This document shows, piece after piece, positions 1-7,071 of a stretch of 11,277 nt of DNA. The stretch lies in assembly GCA_031257655.1 (NCBI GenBank), contig JAIROF010000002.1, forward strand, positions 1 through 11,277, read 5' to 3'. A program made the position numbers and the translations under genes. Position 1 is the first letter of the stretch. Each line of letters begins with the position of its first letter. This DNA is from Prevotellaceae bacterium. GTDB taxonomy: Bacteria > Bacteroidota > Bacteroidia > Bacteroidales > UBA932. The notes beneath the pieces were generated by a model. It was not told the DNA's origin. It saw only the letters and a program-made list of their open reading frames with translations, and ran no database searches.

Positions 1-156
1 TGCACACCCGAAGAGATTTTAACGCCGTTTATTGTAATCTCCAATAAAAAATCAGCAAGAACGATTGAAAAAATCTCCGAAACAAAACTACCAACTGAAA
101 ATCTTGTTGCAGATATACAAAAGAAAGTAGGACTTGAAGAAGAAGAATTGTTTTAA
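1..156 (+). CDS. pglZ: C-terminal end of a probable PglZ-type BREX phosphatase-superfamily protein (5' part outside window)
   Basis: An open frame enters at base 1 and ends at TAA 154-156, giving 51 residues that begin CTPEEILTPFIVIS and end EEEELF. The TPEE-x-L-x-PF-x-VIS segment resembles the region near the C-terminus of PglZ proteins, the alkaline-phosphatase-superfamily component of BREX phage-exclusion systems. The strongest support is context: the stop lies 12 bases before a brxL gene on the same strand, and pglZ followed by brxL is the known gene order in BREX types 1 and 4. None of the catalytic residues are in the window, so the family call rests on this short tail and the neighbour. 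It could instead be another large protein of the same defence operon. Confidence 0.6.
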   Translation, partial: CTPEEILTPFIVISNKKSARTIEKISETKLPTENLVADIQKKVGLEEEELF

Positions 157-168
157 TATCAATAAAAT

Positions 169-1590
169 ATGAGTACGATAGGACAAAAAATAAAGCAAGT
201 GTTCCCTGACATAGCAATACTTAAAGACCAGGATAATTACAGCGTCTTTGACGGCAGAAATTTGCCTTCGTTTGTCAAGGATTTTCTTATCAGAAAGCAT
301 ATTGACAGTGAAGGGAACTTGGACAGGGATGCTATTCTCGACTTTCTCGACAAACATATTCCTGATGATAACAACGTTGTAAAAAACCGTCTGTACAGGC
401 AGGAGCAGGTGCAGCTTCTTACCCGCTTTATTATCACTACAGATATTAAGGGTGGAAAAGTGCGTTTTGCAGTTCCTGATGCAGGCATAAAATTCAACGA
501 AGCAATAATTCCCGATTATGTTGTCAGCCAGCACAGAGACGACCTGATTGACGGAGAAAGGTGGGGAGTAATCAAACTGATTTACATTCCACCCGCCGGC
601 AAAGAAAAGGGATATATTGAACTTGCCGACTACAAGCCATTCCGCCCCTACAAAGTGAATTTACAGTATTTTCGTGACTGTAGAAAACAGTTTACAACAG
701 AAGAATGGATGGATGTTTTGCTTTCTGCAATGGAGTACAATCCTGACAGTTTCAACGGAATAACGCAAAAATTGGAGTTCCTGACGCGGTTGTTGATTTT
801 TGTTGAGCCGCGATTGAATATGATTGAGCTTGCGCCCAAAGGAACAGGTAAAAGTTATGTCTTCGGCAATTTAAGTAAATATGGCTGGTTGATTAGTGGC
901 GGGAAAGTGTCGCGGGCGAAACTTTTTTACGATAAAAGCCGTCAGCAACCGGGCATAATGAAAAACTATGATTTCGTTACTTTTGACGAAATTCAAACCA
1001 TCATCTTTCAAGACCCGCCCGAAATGCAGGCAATCTTGAAATCGTATCTGGAAGCAGGAAATGCCACGGTTGATAATTACAAGTTTCTTTCGGAATGCAG
1101 CACAATGCTGATGGGCAATATTGAACTCACAAGCGCCAATATGCCCCGACACAGCAAATATTTTGTTCAACTGCCCGAAACTTTCCGTGAATCGGCTTTG
1201 TTAGACCGTTTTCACGGATTTATTGAGGGCTGGTATTTGCCGCGAATGAACAAAAGTATGATCCTAAAAGACTGGACTTTGAATGTTGAATATTTTTCGG
1301 AGGTACTGCATTTGTTGCGTACAGCCCCCGAATACTCAATGCTTGTCAATGAAGTTGTACATTCGGAAGAAAAGAGCGATTTGAGAGATTTGAAAGCCGT
1401 TCAAAGAATTGCTACAGCATATTTCAAATTACTTTGCCCGCATATTACAAGCGTGGAAGAATTAAATAAAGACGAATTCAAACTCTATTGCCTTAACCCT
1501 GCAATCCGCAGGCGCGGCATCATCAAAGAACAGTGCCATAAGATTGATGAAGAATTCAAGGAGTATATGCCGGAAATAAGAATAAAATGA
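169..1590 (+). CDS. brxL: BREX system Lon-related AAA+ protein BrxL, short form
   Basis: This 473-residue protein matches the BrxL family of BREX phage-defence systems, an AAA+ ATPase related to Lon that is thought to act on DNA or with the other BREX components in the cytoplasm. A family-specific N-terminal region (about 1-200) precedes the ATPase core. The Walker A is APKGTGKS at 222-229, Walker B is VTFDE at 270-274, a probable sensor-1 Asn lies in MGNIEL (315-320), and an Arg-finger-like LLDRF is at 344-348. The type 1 form is nearer 680 residues and has a Lon-like protease domain after the ATPase. No such domain is visible here, and the ending fits the shorter branch rather than a truncation. 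The start ATG follows aataaaat, an A-rich Bacteroidota-type initiation region, 12 bases after the upstream stop, so the two genes are probably co-transcribed. It is AT-richer than the operon at 2407-10414. Confidence 0.85.
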   Translation: MSTIGQKIKQVFPDIAILKDQDNYSVFDGRNLPSFVKDFLIRKHIDSEGNLDRDAILDFLDKHIPDDNNVVKNRLYRQEQVQLLTRFIITTDIKGGKVRFAVPDAGIKFNEAIIPDYVVSQHRDDLIDGERWGVIKLIYIPPAGKEKGYIELADYKPFRPYKVNLQYFRDCRKQFTTEEWMDVLLSAMEYNPDSFNGITQKLEFLTRLLIFVEPRLNMIELAPKGTGKSYVFGNLSKYGWLISGGKVSRAKLFYDKSRQQPGIMKNYDFVTFDEIQTIIFQDPPEMQAILKSYLEAGNATVDNYKFLSECSTMLMGNIELTSANMPRHSKYFVQLPETFRESALLDRFHGFIEGWYLPRMNKSMILKDWTLNVEYFSEVLHLLRTAPEYSMLVNEVVHSEEKSDLRDLKAVQRIATAYFKLLCPHITSVEELNKDEFKLYCLNPAIRRRGIIKEQCHKIDEEFKEYMPEIRIK

Positions 1591-1591
1591 A

Positions 1592-1724
1592 CTTTTGGGA
1601 ACCTCTAAAAACCCCCAAACTCTGCGTTATGATCCTTCGCCAAAATGCTTATTTACTTTAGTAAGCTCCGCTTTTGCCTTTAGCTGAAAGCCTTGATTTT
1701 TGGGTTTTTAGAGGTTCCAAAAAG
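1592..1724. repeat. MITE-like palindromic element with 23-bp inverted ends
   Basis: Bases 1592-1614 and 1702-1724 are inverted copies of each other, 22 of 23 positions matching (the mismatch is at 1597). The core reads GGAACCTCTAAAAACCC on the left and its reverse complement on the right. The interior is also an imperfect palindrome centred near 1658, where TTAC-TTTA-GTAA forms a small hairpin. There is no room for a transposase, so this looks like a non-autonomous miniature element or the joined ends of an insertion sequence. No target-site duplication is obvious. It begins 2 bases after the brxL stop, so it could also fold in the transcript and end the operon. Whether the family occurs elsewhere in the genome cannot be seen here. 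Confidence 0.6.
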
Positions 1725-1748
1725 CCGTAATCGGGAAATATCCCGCAC

Positions 1749-1773
1749 AAAAAAATACCATGTTTGTGGTATT
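1749..1773 (-). terminator. Leftward hairpin with U-tract, candidate intrinsic terminator
   Basis: AATACCA (1754-1760) and TGGTATT (1767-1773) form a perfect 7-bp stem with a 6-base loop. Read leftward, the stem runs straight into a tract of T (complement of A 1749-1753), the layout of a Rho-independent terminator. The stem is AT-rich and so weak. Read rightward it is followed only by gtttt. It lies on the same strand as, and downstream of, the leftward promoter at 2065-2035. Confidence 0.4.
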
Positions 1774-1802
1774 GTTTTAGCAATAGTACCCCCTTATCTT
1801 TG
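1772..1802 (+). promoter_or_regulatory. Rightward Bacteroidota-type promoter
   Basis: TTG at 1772-1774 is followed by a 20-base spacer and TATCTTTG at 1795-1802. This matches the -33/-7 consensus TTG...TAnnTTTG of the Bacteroidota primary sigma factor. Transcription would start near 1808. No convincing gene follows: the first ATG (1823) opens only a few codons. Either the original gene was lost, or the promoter makes a non-coding RNA, or it provides a roughly 600-base leader for the SusC gene at 2407. The -33 box overlaps the stem of the leftward terminator-like hairpin. Confidence 0.5.
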
Positions 1803-1904
1803 CACCCGTATTTCGTTCGCTCATGATGAATAAATCCTAAAGCTTGACCTTTTTTTACCGGCATGTACGCTTTGCACCAACATATTCTTACGCCTGCAGC
1901 AAAT

Positions 1905-2029
<125 letters not shown>

Positions 2030-2034
2030 ACCCG

Positions 2035-2065
2035 CAAATATAAGATTTATTTTTCGATTACCCAA
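2035..2065 (-). promoter_or_regulatory. Leftward Bacteroidota-type promoter facing the CA repeat
   Basis: On the minus strand TTG (complement of 2065-2063) is followed by a 20-base spacer and TATATTTG (complement of 2042-2035), a full match to TAnnTTTG. The expected start, about 6 bases further on, falls at 2028-2030, the edge of the microsatellite. Transcription would therefore run into the GT repeat almost at once. It opposes the rightward promoter at 1772-1802. No recognisable gene lies downstream. Confidence 0.5.
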
Positions 2066-2082
2066 CACTTTGCGTATTCCAA

Positions 2083-2325
2083 TTTAGGTAATTTTATGGC
2101 CAAGCTGGGATGCGCGGGGATGTTTTTTTTCTATTCCCCTAAATTTTCTAACCAACTCCATAAAATAAAAATGGCAAGTTTTACCCCGCAGCAGCATAAA
2201 AAGGAGGCGGCCATTGTCCGCCTGTCGAAGGCAACCCGATGTTGCGCTGCGCTGCGCCGCGCCGCGCCGCAGCACAGCGGGCGGCTGCGTAACGCCGCAC
2301 GGCGAGCACCGTATTTATAGCAAAC
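2083..2325. other. Non-coding stretch with hairpins and a GCGCY pentamer run
   Basis: No gene-like frame is present. AGGCGG (2205-2210) and CCGCCT (2218-2223) form a perfect 6-bp stem with a 7-base loop. Bases 2244-2268 are five tandem pentamers of the form GCGCY, followed by GCAGC. A T-rich run near 2122-2129 is flanked by GGGGA and TCCCC. I found no clear rightward TAnnTTTG promoter near the SusC gene. The closest, TAAATTTT at about 2139, lacks the final G and has no TTG box at the right distance. Confidence 0.4.
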
Positions 2326-2381
2326 AAAAAAAACAGAGCGCCTCTTTTCATCCCACTACCAATAGGCGTAAAGAGGCGCTC
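2326..2381 (-). terminator. Leftward Rho-independent terminator in the susC leader
   Basis: GAGCGCCTCTTT (2336-2347) and AAAGAGGCGCTC (2370-2381) form a perfect 12-bp stem around a 22-base loop. On the minus strand the stem is followed by TG and eight T (complement of A 2333-2326), a strong intrinsic-terminator layout. On the plus strand there is no U-tract, so the same stem would simply be a leader hairpin ending 25 bases before the SusC start codon. Confidence 0.7.
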
Positions 2382-2405
2382 ATCACGCTAAAATTTCTTT
2401 TATCG
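2326..2405 (-). ncRNA. Candidate cis-antisense small RNA to the susC leader
   Basis: A consensus leftward promoter (2441-2411) predicts a start near 2404-2406, and a strong leftward terminator ends near 2326. This gives an RNA of about 80 nt fully complementary to the SusC mRNA leader up to the edge of the start codon. In Bacteroides fragilis, antisense small RNAs of the DonS family lie opposite susC homologues and repress their operons; position and size here suggest a similar role. The sense leader would contain the same 12-bp stem-loop, so initial contact could be loop to loop. No protein frame of note is present. Promoter and terminator are seen in sequence; expression and function are inferred. 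Confidence 0.5.
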
Positions 2406-2406
2406 C

Positions 2407-5400
2407 ATGGCAAATTTACTTCATTTTGCCGGAATAGGCAAGAGCGCTCCGGCAATTCTTTCGCTTTTTTTTGCGCTGCTCTGCGGCGCAGCTGCCTTCG
2501 GGCAGGTATCCGTTACCGGCCGGGTGCTGGACAGCAGAACGGGCGAGGCGCTCATTGGCGCCTCGGTAAAGGTGGCCGGCAGCGCGCAGGGCGCGGTGGT
2601 TGGCGCAGACGGCAGCTTTACGTTCATCGTTGCGGCGCTGCCGGTGAGCATCGAGGCCAGCCTGCTCGGGTACCGAACGCAGGAGCTGGACGTTTACGAG
2701 GCGCCCGCCCAGCCGCTGGCTATCTACCTTTCGGAAGACTTGAATTTTTTGAATGAGGTGGTGGTGGTAGGATACGGCACGCAAAAGCGAAAAGAGCTGA
2801 CGGGCTCCATCTCTTCGATTTCTACCGAAAGCCTCCGGCAAATACCGGCCTCGTCTGTTGACAATGCGTTGCAGGGCAATACCGCAGGGGTGCAGGTGTC
2901 GCAGGAGTCGGGGCAACCGGGCGGCAGGGTGAGCATCCGTATTCGCGGCGGCAGCTCGATACAGGGTGGCAACGAGCCCCTGTACGTTGTGGACGGGTTT
3001 CCCTTTTACAATAACGTATATTCGGCTGGCGTGGTGAGCGGGAGCAGCGTCAACCCGCTGGCATCCATCAATCCTGCCGACATTGAATCCATAGACATCC
3101 TTAAAGACGCGGCGGCTACTGCCATATACGGCTCGCGCGGCGCCAACGGGGTGATCATCATCACTACCAAAAAGGGTAAAAGCGGGGAGCGCGCGCAGGT
3201 GACCTACGACGTTAGCGTCGGATTGCAGCGCCTGGCTAAAAAGATTGACCTGCTCAACGCCCACGACTTTGCCATCCTTCGCAACGACGCCCTGTACGAC
3301 GCCTATCCCGACAGGGGAAAATACCAGTACCTGCCGCAAAGCGAAATCGACCGGCTGGGCGACGGCACCGACTGGCAGGACGAGGCTTTCCGCACGGCGC
3401 TGGTGCAGAACCACCAGCTTACCGTTGCCGGAGGCAGCGCTAAAGCGCGGTACGCCATATCGGGCAGCTACTTCGGGCAGGACGGCATTGTGCGCAATAC
3501 CGATTTCAAGCGCCTCAGCCTCCGCGCCAACGTTGACGCGCAGGTGTACGACCGCTTGAAGGTAGGCTTGAATCTTGCCGTTTCGCGCAGCGAGGCGCGC
3601 GTAGCGCCCGGCGTTGGAACCGCTACCTCGGCTTGGGGAAATTCTTTCATCTCCTCGCTGCTGATCATGCCGCCTACCGCCACCGTGTACGACGCCGACG
3701 GTGGATACACCCTGCAAAACCCCTTTGAAAACATATTTGCCAACCCCATCGCCTCGCTCCTCGAGCAGGACAACCGGACGCGCAGCTACTTGGCGCTCGG
3801 AAGCGCGTTTGCCGAATATGCCCTTGCCAAAGGTTTGACGGTAAAGGTGCTGGCAGGCGCTACCGTCAACAGCAACAAGGAGTACAGCTACGTACCGGGG
3901 TATATTTACGAGGGCAGCTTCTCCGACGGGAAGGCAAGCGTAGGGGTGGCCGATCCGTATTCGTGGCTGAACGAAAATACGCTGACCTATGAGACCGGCA
4001 TTGGGGAGAAGCATTTTTTCAACTTCCTTGCAGGATTTACCCAGCAGCAGCTGAAAAGCGAATCGCTGAGCGCCGGCGCGTCCAACTTCGTAAACGACTA
4101 CCTCGCCTACAACAACCTGCAAAGCGGCGCGGTGATTTTAACGCCTTCTTCGGATGCGGAAACCTCGGCGCTGCTGTCGTGGCTGGGGCGGATGAGCTAT
4201 CACTACGGCAACAGGTACTATTTTTCGGTCAGCCTGCGCGGCGACGGCTCCTCGCGCTTTGGCAAAGACCGCAAGTGGGGTACCTTCCCTTCGGCGGGCG
4301 TGTCGTGGGCGGTGAGCAACGAAGATTTTTTTGCGCCGGCAAAGGCGGCCGTCGACGACTTAAAGGTACGCTTGAGCTACGGGAAAACCGGAAATCAGGA
4401 AATCGGCAGCTATCAGTCGCTGTCTACGCTTGCGCCGGTGAGCTACCTGTTTGGCAACAGCCTGGTAACCGGCTTCCTGCCCGAGCGGCTACCCAACAAG
4501 GATTTGGGCTGGGAAACCACCTATCAGGCAGACCTCGGGTTTGATGCAGGTTTTTTCAAAAACCGCCTTTCGCTGACGGTGGACGCCTACTATAAGCGAA
4601 CCGTCGATCTGCTGCTGGACGTGCAGATTCCGTGGACTACCGGCTATTCGTCGTCGCTGCAAAACTACGGATCGGTGGAGAACAGGGGGCTGGAGGTTAC
4701 GGTCAATTCGCATAACATTAAGGGCGTTGTCAGCTGGCACACCGGCGTCAACCTGTCGCTCAACCGCAACAAGGTGCTGGAAATCGGCAACTCCGCCGAT
4801 GCGTACATTAGCGGCAGCTACCTGGTGAAGGTGGGCGAGCCGCTCGGTACGTTCTACGGCTGCGTCACCGACGGCATCCTGCAGAGCGGCGAGGAGGCCG
4901 TCAAGGGCGTCTTTACCGGCAACGCCACGCCCAAAGCCGGCGATCGCCTTTACCGGGACGTCAGCGGTAACGGATCGTTCACCACCGCCGAAGACCGCGC
5001 TATCATCGGCAGCGCGCAGCCCGACTTCATCTTCGGCATCACCAATACGCTGGAGTATAAAGGATTTTTGCTGTCGTTCCTGTGGCAAGGATCGGCGGGC
5101 AACGAAATCATCAACGCCAACCGGCAGTCGCTGGAGCTGTTCAACGGGCAGCAAAACGCAGCGGCGTCGGCGCAGGACAGGTGGACGCCCGACCGCCCGA
5201 GCGCTACCATACCCAGGGCTAAGCTAGACCCTGCGCCCGTGTTTTCCGACCGCTTTGTGGAGGATGGATCGTTTATCCGGCTAAAAACGGCAAGCCTGAG
5301 CTATACCTTGCCCCGCCGCGCGGTGAAAAGCATCGGGCTGGGAAACGCCAAAATCTACCTGTCCGGGCAAAACCTGCTGACCTTTACCCGCTACAGCGGC

Positions 5401-5511
5401 TTTGACCCCGAGGTAACGTCGGGCAGCAACGCTACCGTGCAGCGCGGCGCCGACGCCGGCGTTTACCCCATAGCAAGAAACGTCAATGCCGGCGTCAGCA
5501 TCACATTTTAA
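2407..5511 (+). CDS. SusC/RagA-family TonB-linked outer-membrane glycan transporter
   Basis: This 1034-residue protein has the full SusC architecture. A signal peptide covers about residues 1-33, with a hydrophobic AILSLFFALLCGAAA stretch and cleavage near AFG-Q. A carboxypeptidase-regulatory-like beta-sandwich (about 34-110) follows, then the conserved VVVGYGTQKRKELTGS segment (118-133), a plug domain to about 255 (including PLYVVDGFP, ESIDILKDAAATAIYGSRGANGV), and a long beta-barrel ending in aromatic Phe, typical of outer-membrane insertion. SusC proteins import oligosaccharides with energy from TonB-ExbBD and work with a SusD lid. The SusD gene follows 33 bases on, and two sulfatases after that suggest a sulfated glycan. 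The start ATG at 2407 gives a proper signal peptide. The leader holds a 12-bp hairpin and is overlapped by a leftward promoter-terminator unit. The gene is much more GC-rich than brxL. Confidence 0.95.
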   Translation: MANLLHFAGIGKSAPAILSLFFALLCGAAAFGQVSVTGRVLDSRTGEALIGASVKVAGSAQGAVVGADGSFTFIVAALPVSIEASLLGYRTQELDVYEAPAQPLAIYLSEDLNFLNEVVVVGYGTQKRKELTGSISSISTESLRQIPASSVDNALQGNTAGVQVSQESGQPGGRVSIRIRGGSSIQGGNEPLYVVDGFPFYNNVYSAGVVSGSSVNPLASINPADIESIDILKDAAATAIYGSRGANGVIIITTKKGKSGERAQVTYDVSVGLQRLAKKIDLLNAHDFAILRNDALYDAYPDRGKYQYLPQSEIDRLGDGTDWQDEAFRTALVQNHQLTVAGGSAKARYAISGSYFGQDGIVRNTDFKRLSLRANVDAQVYDRLKVGLNLAVSRSEARVAPGVGTATSAWGNSFISSLLIMPPTATVYDADGGYTLQNPFENIFANPIASLLEQDNRTRSYLALGSAFAEYALAKGLTVKVLAGATVNSNKEYSYVPGYIYEGSFSDGKASVGVADPYSWLNENTLTYETGIGEKHFFNFLAGFTQQQLKSESLSAGASNFVNDYLAYNNLQSGAVILTPSSDAETSALLSWLGRMSYHYGNRYYFSVSLRGDGSSRFGKDRKWGTFPSAGVSWAVSNEDFFAPAKAAVDDLKVRLSYGKTGNQEIGSYQSLSTLAPVSYLFGNSLVTGFLPERLPNKDLGWETTYQADLGFDAGFFKNRLSLTVDAYYKRTVDLLLDVQIPWTTGYSSSLQNYGSVENRGLEVTVNSHNIKGVVSWHTGVNLSLNRNKVLEIGNSADAYISGSYLVKVGEPLGTFYGCVTDGILQSGEEAVKGVFTGNATPKAGDRLYRDVSGNGSFTTAEDRAIIGSAQPDFIFGITNTLEYKGFLLSFLWQGSAGNEIINANRQSLELFNGQQNAAASAQDRWTPDRPSATIPRAKLDPAPVFSDRFVEDGSFIRLKTASLSYTLPRRAVKSIGLGNAKIYLSGQNLLTFTRYSGFDPEVTSGSNATVQRGADAGVYPIARNVNAGVSITF
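2411..2441 (-). promoter_or_regulatory. Leftward promoter inside the 5' end of the SusC gene
   Basis: On the minus strand TTG (complement of 2441-2439) is followed by exactly 20 bases and TAAATTTG (complement of 2418-2411). This matches the Bacteroidota TTG/TAnnTTTG promoter. It overlaps codons for the start of the SusC signal peptide and points at the terminator at 2381-2326, about 25 bases past the expected transcription start. Confidence 0.55.
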
Positions 5512-5544
5512 TGTTAAATAAAAGTCATATAAAGATAGAATAAA

Positions 5545-7014
5545 ATGAAAAAGTCAACACTGTATAGCATCATTTTGGGGGCTGCTATTTCGCTCTCCTC
5601 CTGCGTTGATCTGGAGGAGGCGCCGGAATCGAAGCAGTCGGCAGACAATTTTTATCAGAACGGGGAGGATGCCATCTCGGCGGTCAACGCCATTTATCGC
5701 GGCCTGAACGAAGGGACGGGGCAGTCGCTCTACAACAGCCTGATGCAAATCGGCACGGAGATGGCCACCGACGACTACGAAGCCGGGCCGCGGGCGCGCA
5801 ACCCGCATGTAAGGGCTATATCGGGGCTGACGCACGACGCATCGAACGACAGGATGCAGGAGCTGTGGCGGCAGAGCTACGGCATCGTCAACCGCGCCAA
5901 CGTCGCCATAGACCGCATTGCGCTGATCGGCCCCGACAACATCTCCGACGCCTTGCGCCGCCGCACCACCGGCGAGGCGAAGTTTCTGAGGGCGCTGGCC
6001 TATTTCAACCTCGCGCGCTGGTTTGGCGGAGTGCCGCTGGCGCTCCACGAAACGCCCGAAGCCCTCTACGTGGCGAACGCCACGGAGGCGGAGGTGTACG
6101 CACAAATCATCGCCGACCTTTCCGACGCCGAATCTCTCCTGCCTGCCCCCGCAGAGTACGGCGAACAGGATGCCGGAAGGGCTACGGCGGGCGCGGCAAA
6201 AAGCCTCCTCGCCAAGGTGTACCTCACCCAAAAGGACTGGGAAAACGCCCGCAAAAAGAGCCGGGAGGTGATAGACCTGCAGTGGTACGGGCTGTTCGAG
6301 GACTTTGCCGACGTGTTCAACGTGGCGACCAAGAACGGAAAGGAGCATATCTTTTCGGTACAATTCAAGGGGTACGCCAACTTCGTGGGCAACTGCATGG
6401 CGGGACGGTCGGCGCCCACCTCCGACGAGGTGCCGGGCGTAAACGGCGACTATGCCGACGCCCTGCACGCGGAAGGCGGGCTGTACAGCAGCTTCGGCGA
6501 CCGCGACAGGCGCAAGGCGGTCACCTTCGTTACCGAAATGGTCAGCCCTGCCGACGGCCAGCGCTACACTTTCATCCCCCACATCCACAAGTACTACGAT
6601 CCGGCGGCGGTGGGCGACCAGTACAACAGCTCCTCCAAAAACCTGCCGGTAATCCGCTACGCCGAGCTGCTGCTGATTTACGCCGAAGCGCTGAACGAAG
6701 AGCACAACGGCCCCACGCAGGAGGCCTACGACGCCATCGACACGGTGCGCACCCGTGCGGGGATACCGAAGCTGGAGCAAAACCTCTCCGCCGACCAATT
6801 TCGCGATTCGGTATTTCAGGAGCGCCGCAAGGAGCTGGTGTTTGAGTACCAGCGCTGGTTTGACCTCTCACGGCGCGGCGCAGGCTACTACGTAGCCACG
6901 CTGCACGCGGCAGGCAAAACCGCCGCCGCGCCGCGCCACGTCAAATTCCCTATACCGCAGCGGGAGCTAGACCTCAACCCCAGCCTCAAGCAAAACCCGG
7001 AGTGGAGGAAATAG
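5545..7014 (+). CDS. SusD/RagB-family surface glycan-binding lipoprotein
   Basis: This 489-residue lipoprotein is the partner of the SusC-like transporter 33 bases upstream. Residues 1-20 are a lipoprotein signal with lipobox LSSC and lipidated Cys20. The helical TPR-like core is recognisable in LWRQSYGIVNRANVAID (108-124), EAKFLRALAYFNLARWFGG (144-162) and AAKSLLAKVYL (217-227). The C-terminal part has the usual SusD signatures RYAELLLIYAEALNE, FQERRKELVFEYQRWFDLSRRG, and the ending FPIPQRELDLNPSLKQNPEW. SusD proteins cap the SusC barrel at the cell surface and bind the incoming glycan. Length and ending are normal. The start follows aataaa rather than a Shine-Dalgarno sequence. Which sugar is bound cannot be told from the sequence. 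Confidence 0.95.
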   Translation: MKKSTLYSIILGAAISLSSCVDLEEAPESKQSADNFYQNGEDAISAVNAIYRGLNEGTGQSLYNSLMQIGTEMATDDYEAGPRARNPHVRAISGLTHDASNDRMQELWRQSYGIVNRANVAIDRIALIGPDNISDALRRRTTGEAKFLRALAYFNLARWFGGVPLALHETPEALYVANATEAEVYAQIIADLSDAESLLPAPAEYGEQDAGRATAGAAKSLLAKVYLTQKDWENARKKSREVIDLQWYGLFEDFADVFNVATKNGKEHIFSVQFKGYANFVGNCMAGRSAPTSDEVPGVNGDYADALHAEGGLYSSFGDRDRRKAVTFVTEMVSPADGQRYTFIPHIHKYYDPAAVGDQYNSSSKNLPVIRYAELLLIYAEALNEEHNGPTQEAYDAIDTVRTRAGIPKLEQNLSADQFRDSVFQERRKELVFEYQRWFDLSRRGAGYYVATLHAAGKTAAAPRHVKFPIPQRELDLNPSLKQNPEWRK

Positions 7015-7071
7015 CGAATCGTATGGCAATGGTCAGTGACAAATAATAAAATTCTACATAATCTACATAAA

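Noticed and set aside
1732..1745. Small CGGGA/TCCCG hairpin
   Set aside because: A 5-bp stem with a 4-base loop and no T-tract is too common to call a terminator or element on its own.
2244..2268. Five GCGCY pentamers as a possible tandem-repeat or CRISPR-like array
   Set aside because: The units are contiguous, short and GC-biased, with no spacers. No CRISPR array was seen anywhere in the window.
2416..4122. 568-codon leftward frame opposite the SusC gene
   Set aside because: It is a shadow of a GC-rich coding sequence; the protein looks low-complexity and has no recognisable domain, while the forward frame is an unmistakable SusC. Long leftward frames opposite the SusD gene and the second sulfatase are rejected for the same reason.
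7036..7071. Upstream GTG start adding 12 residues to the first sulfatase
   Set aside because: The extension would put polar residues before a good lipoprotein signal peptide, and the ATG at 7072 has the same A-rich leader as its neighbours.
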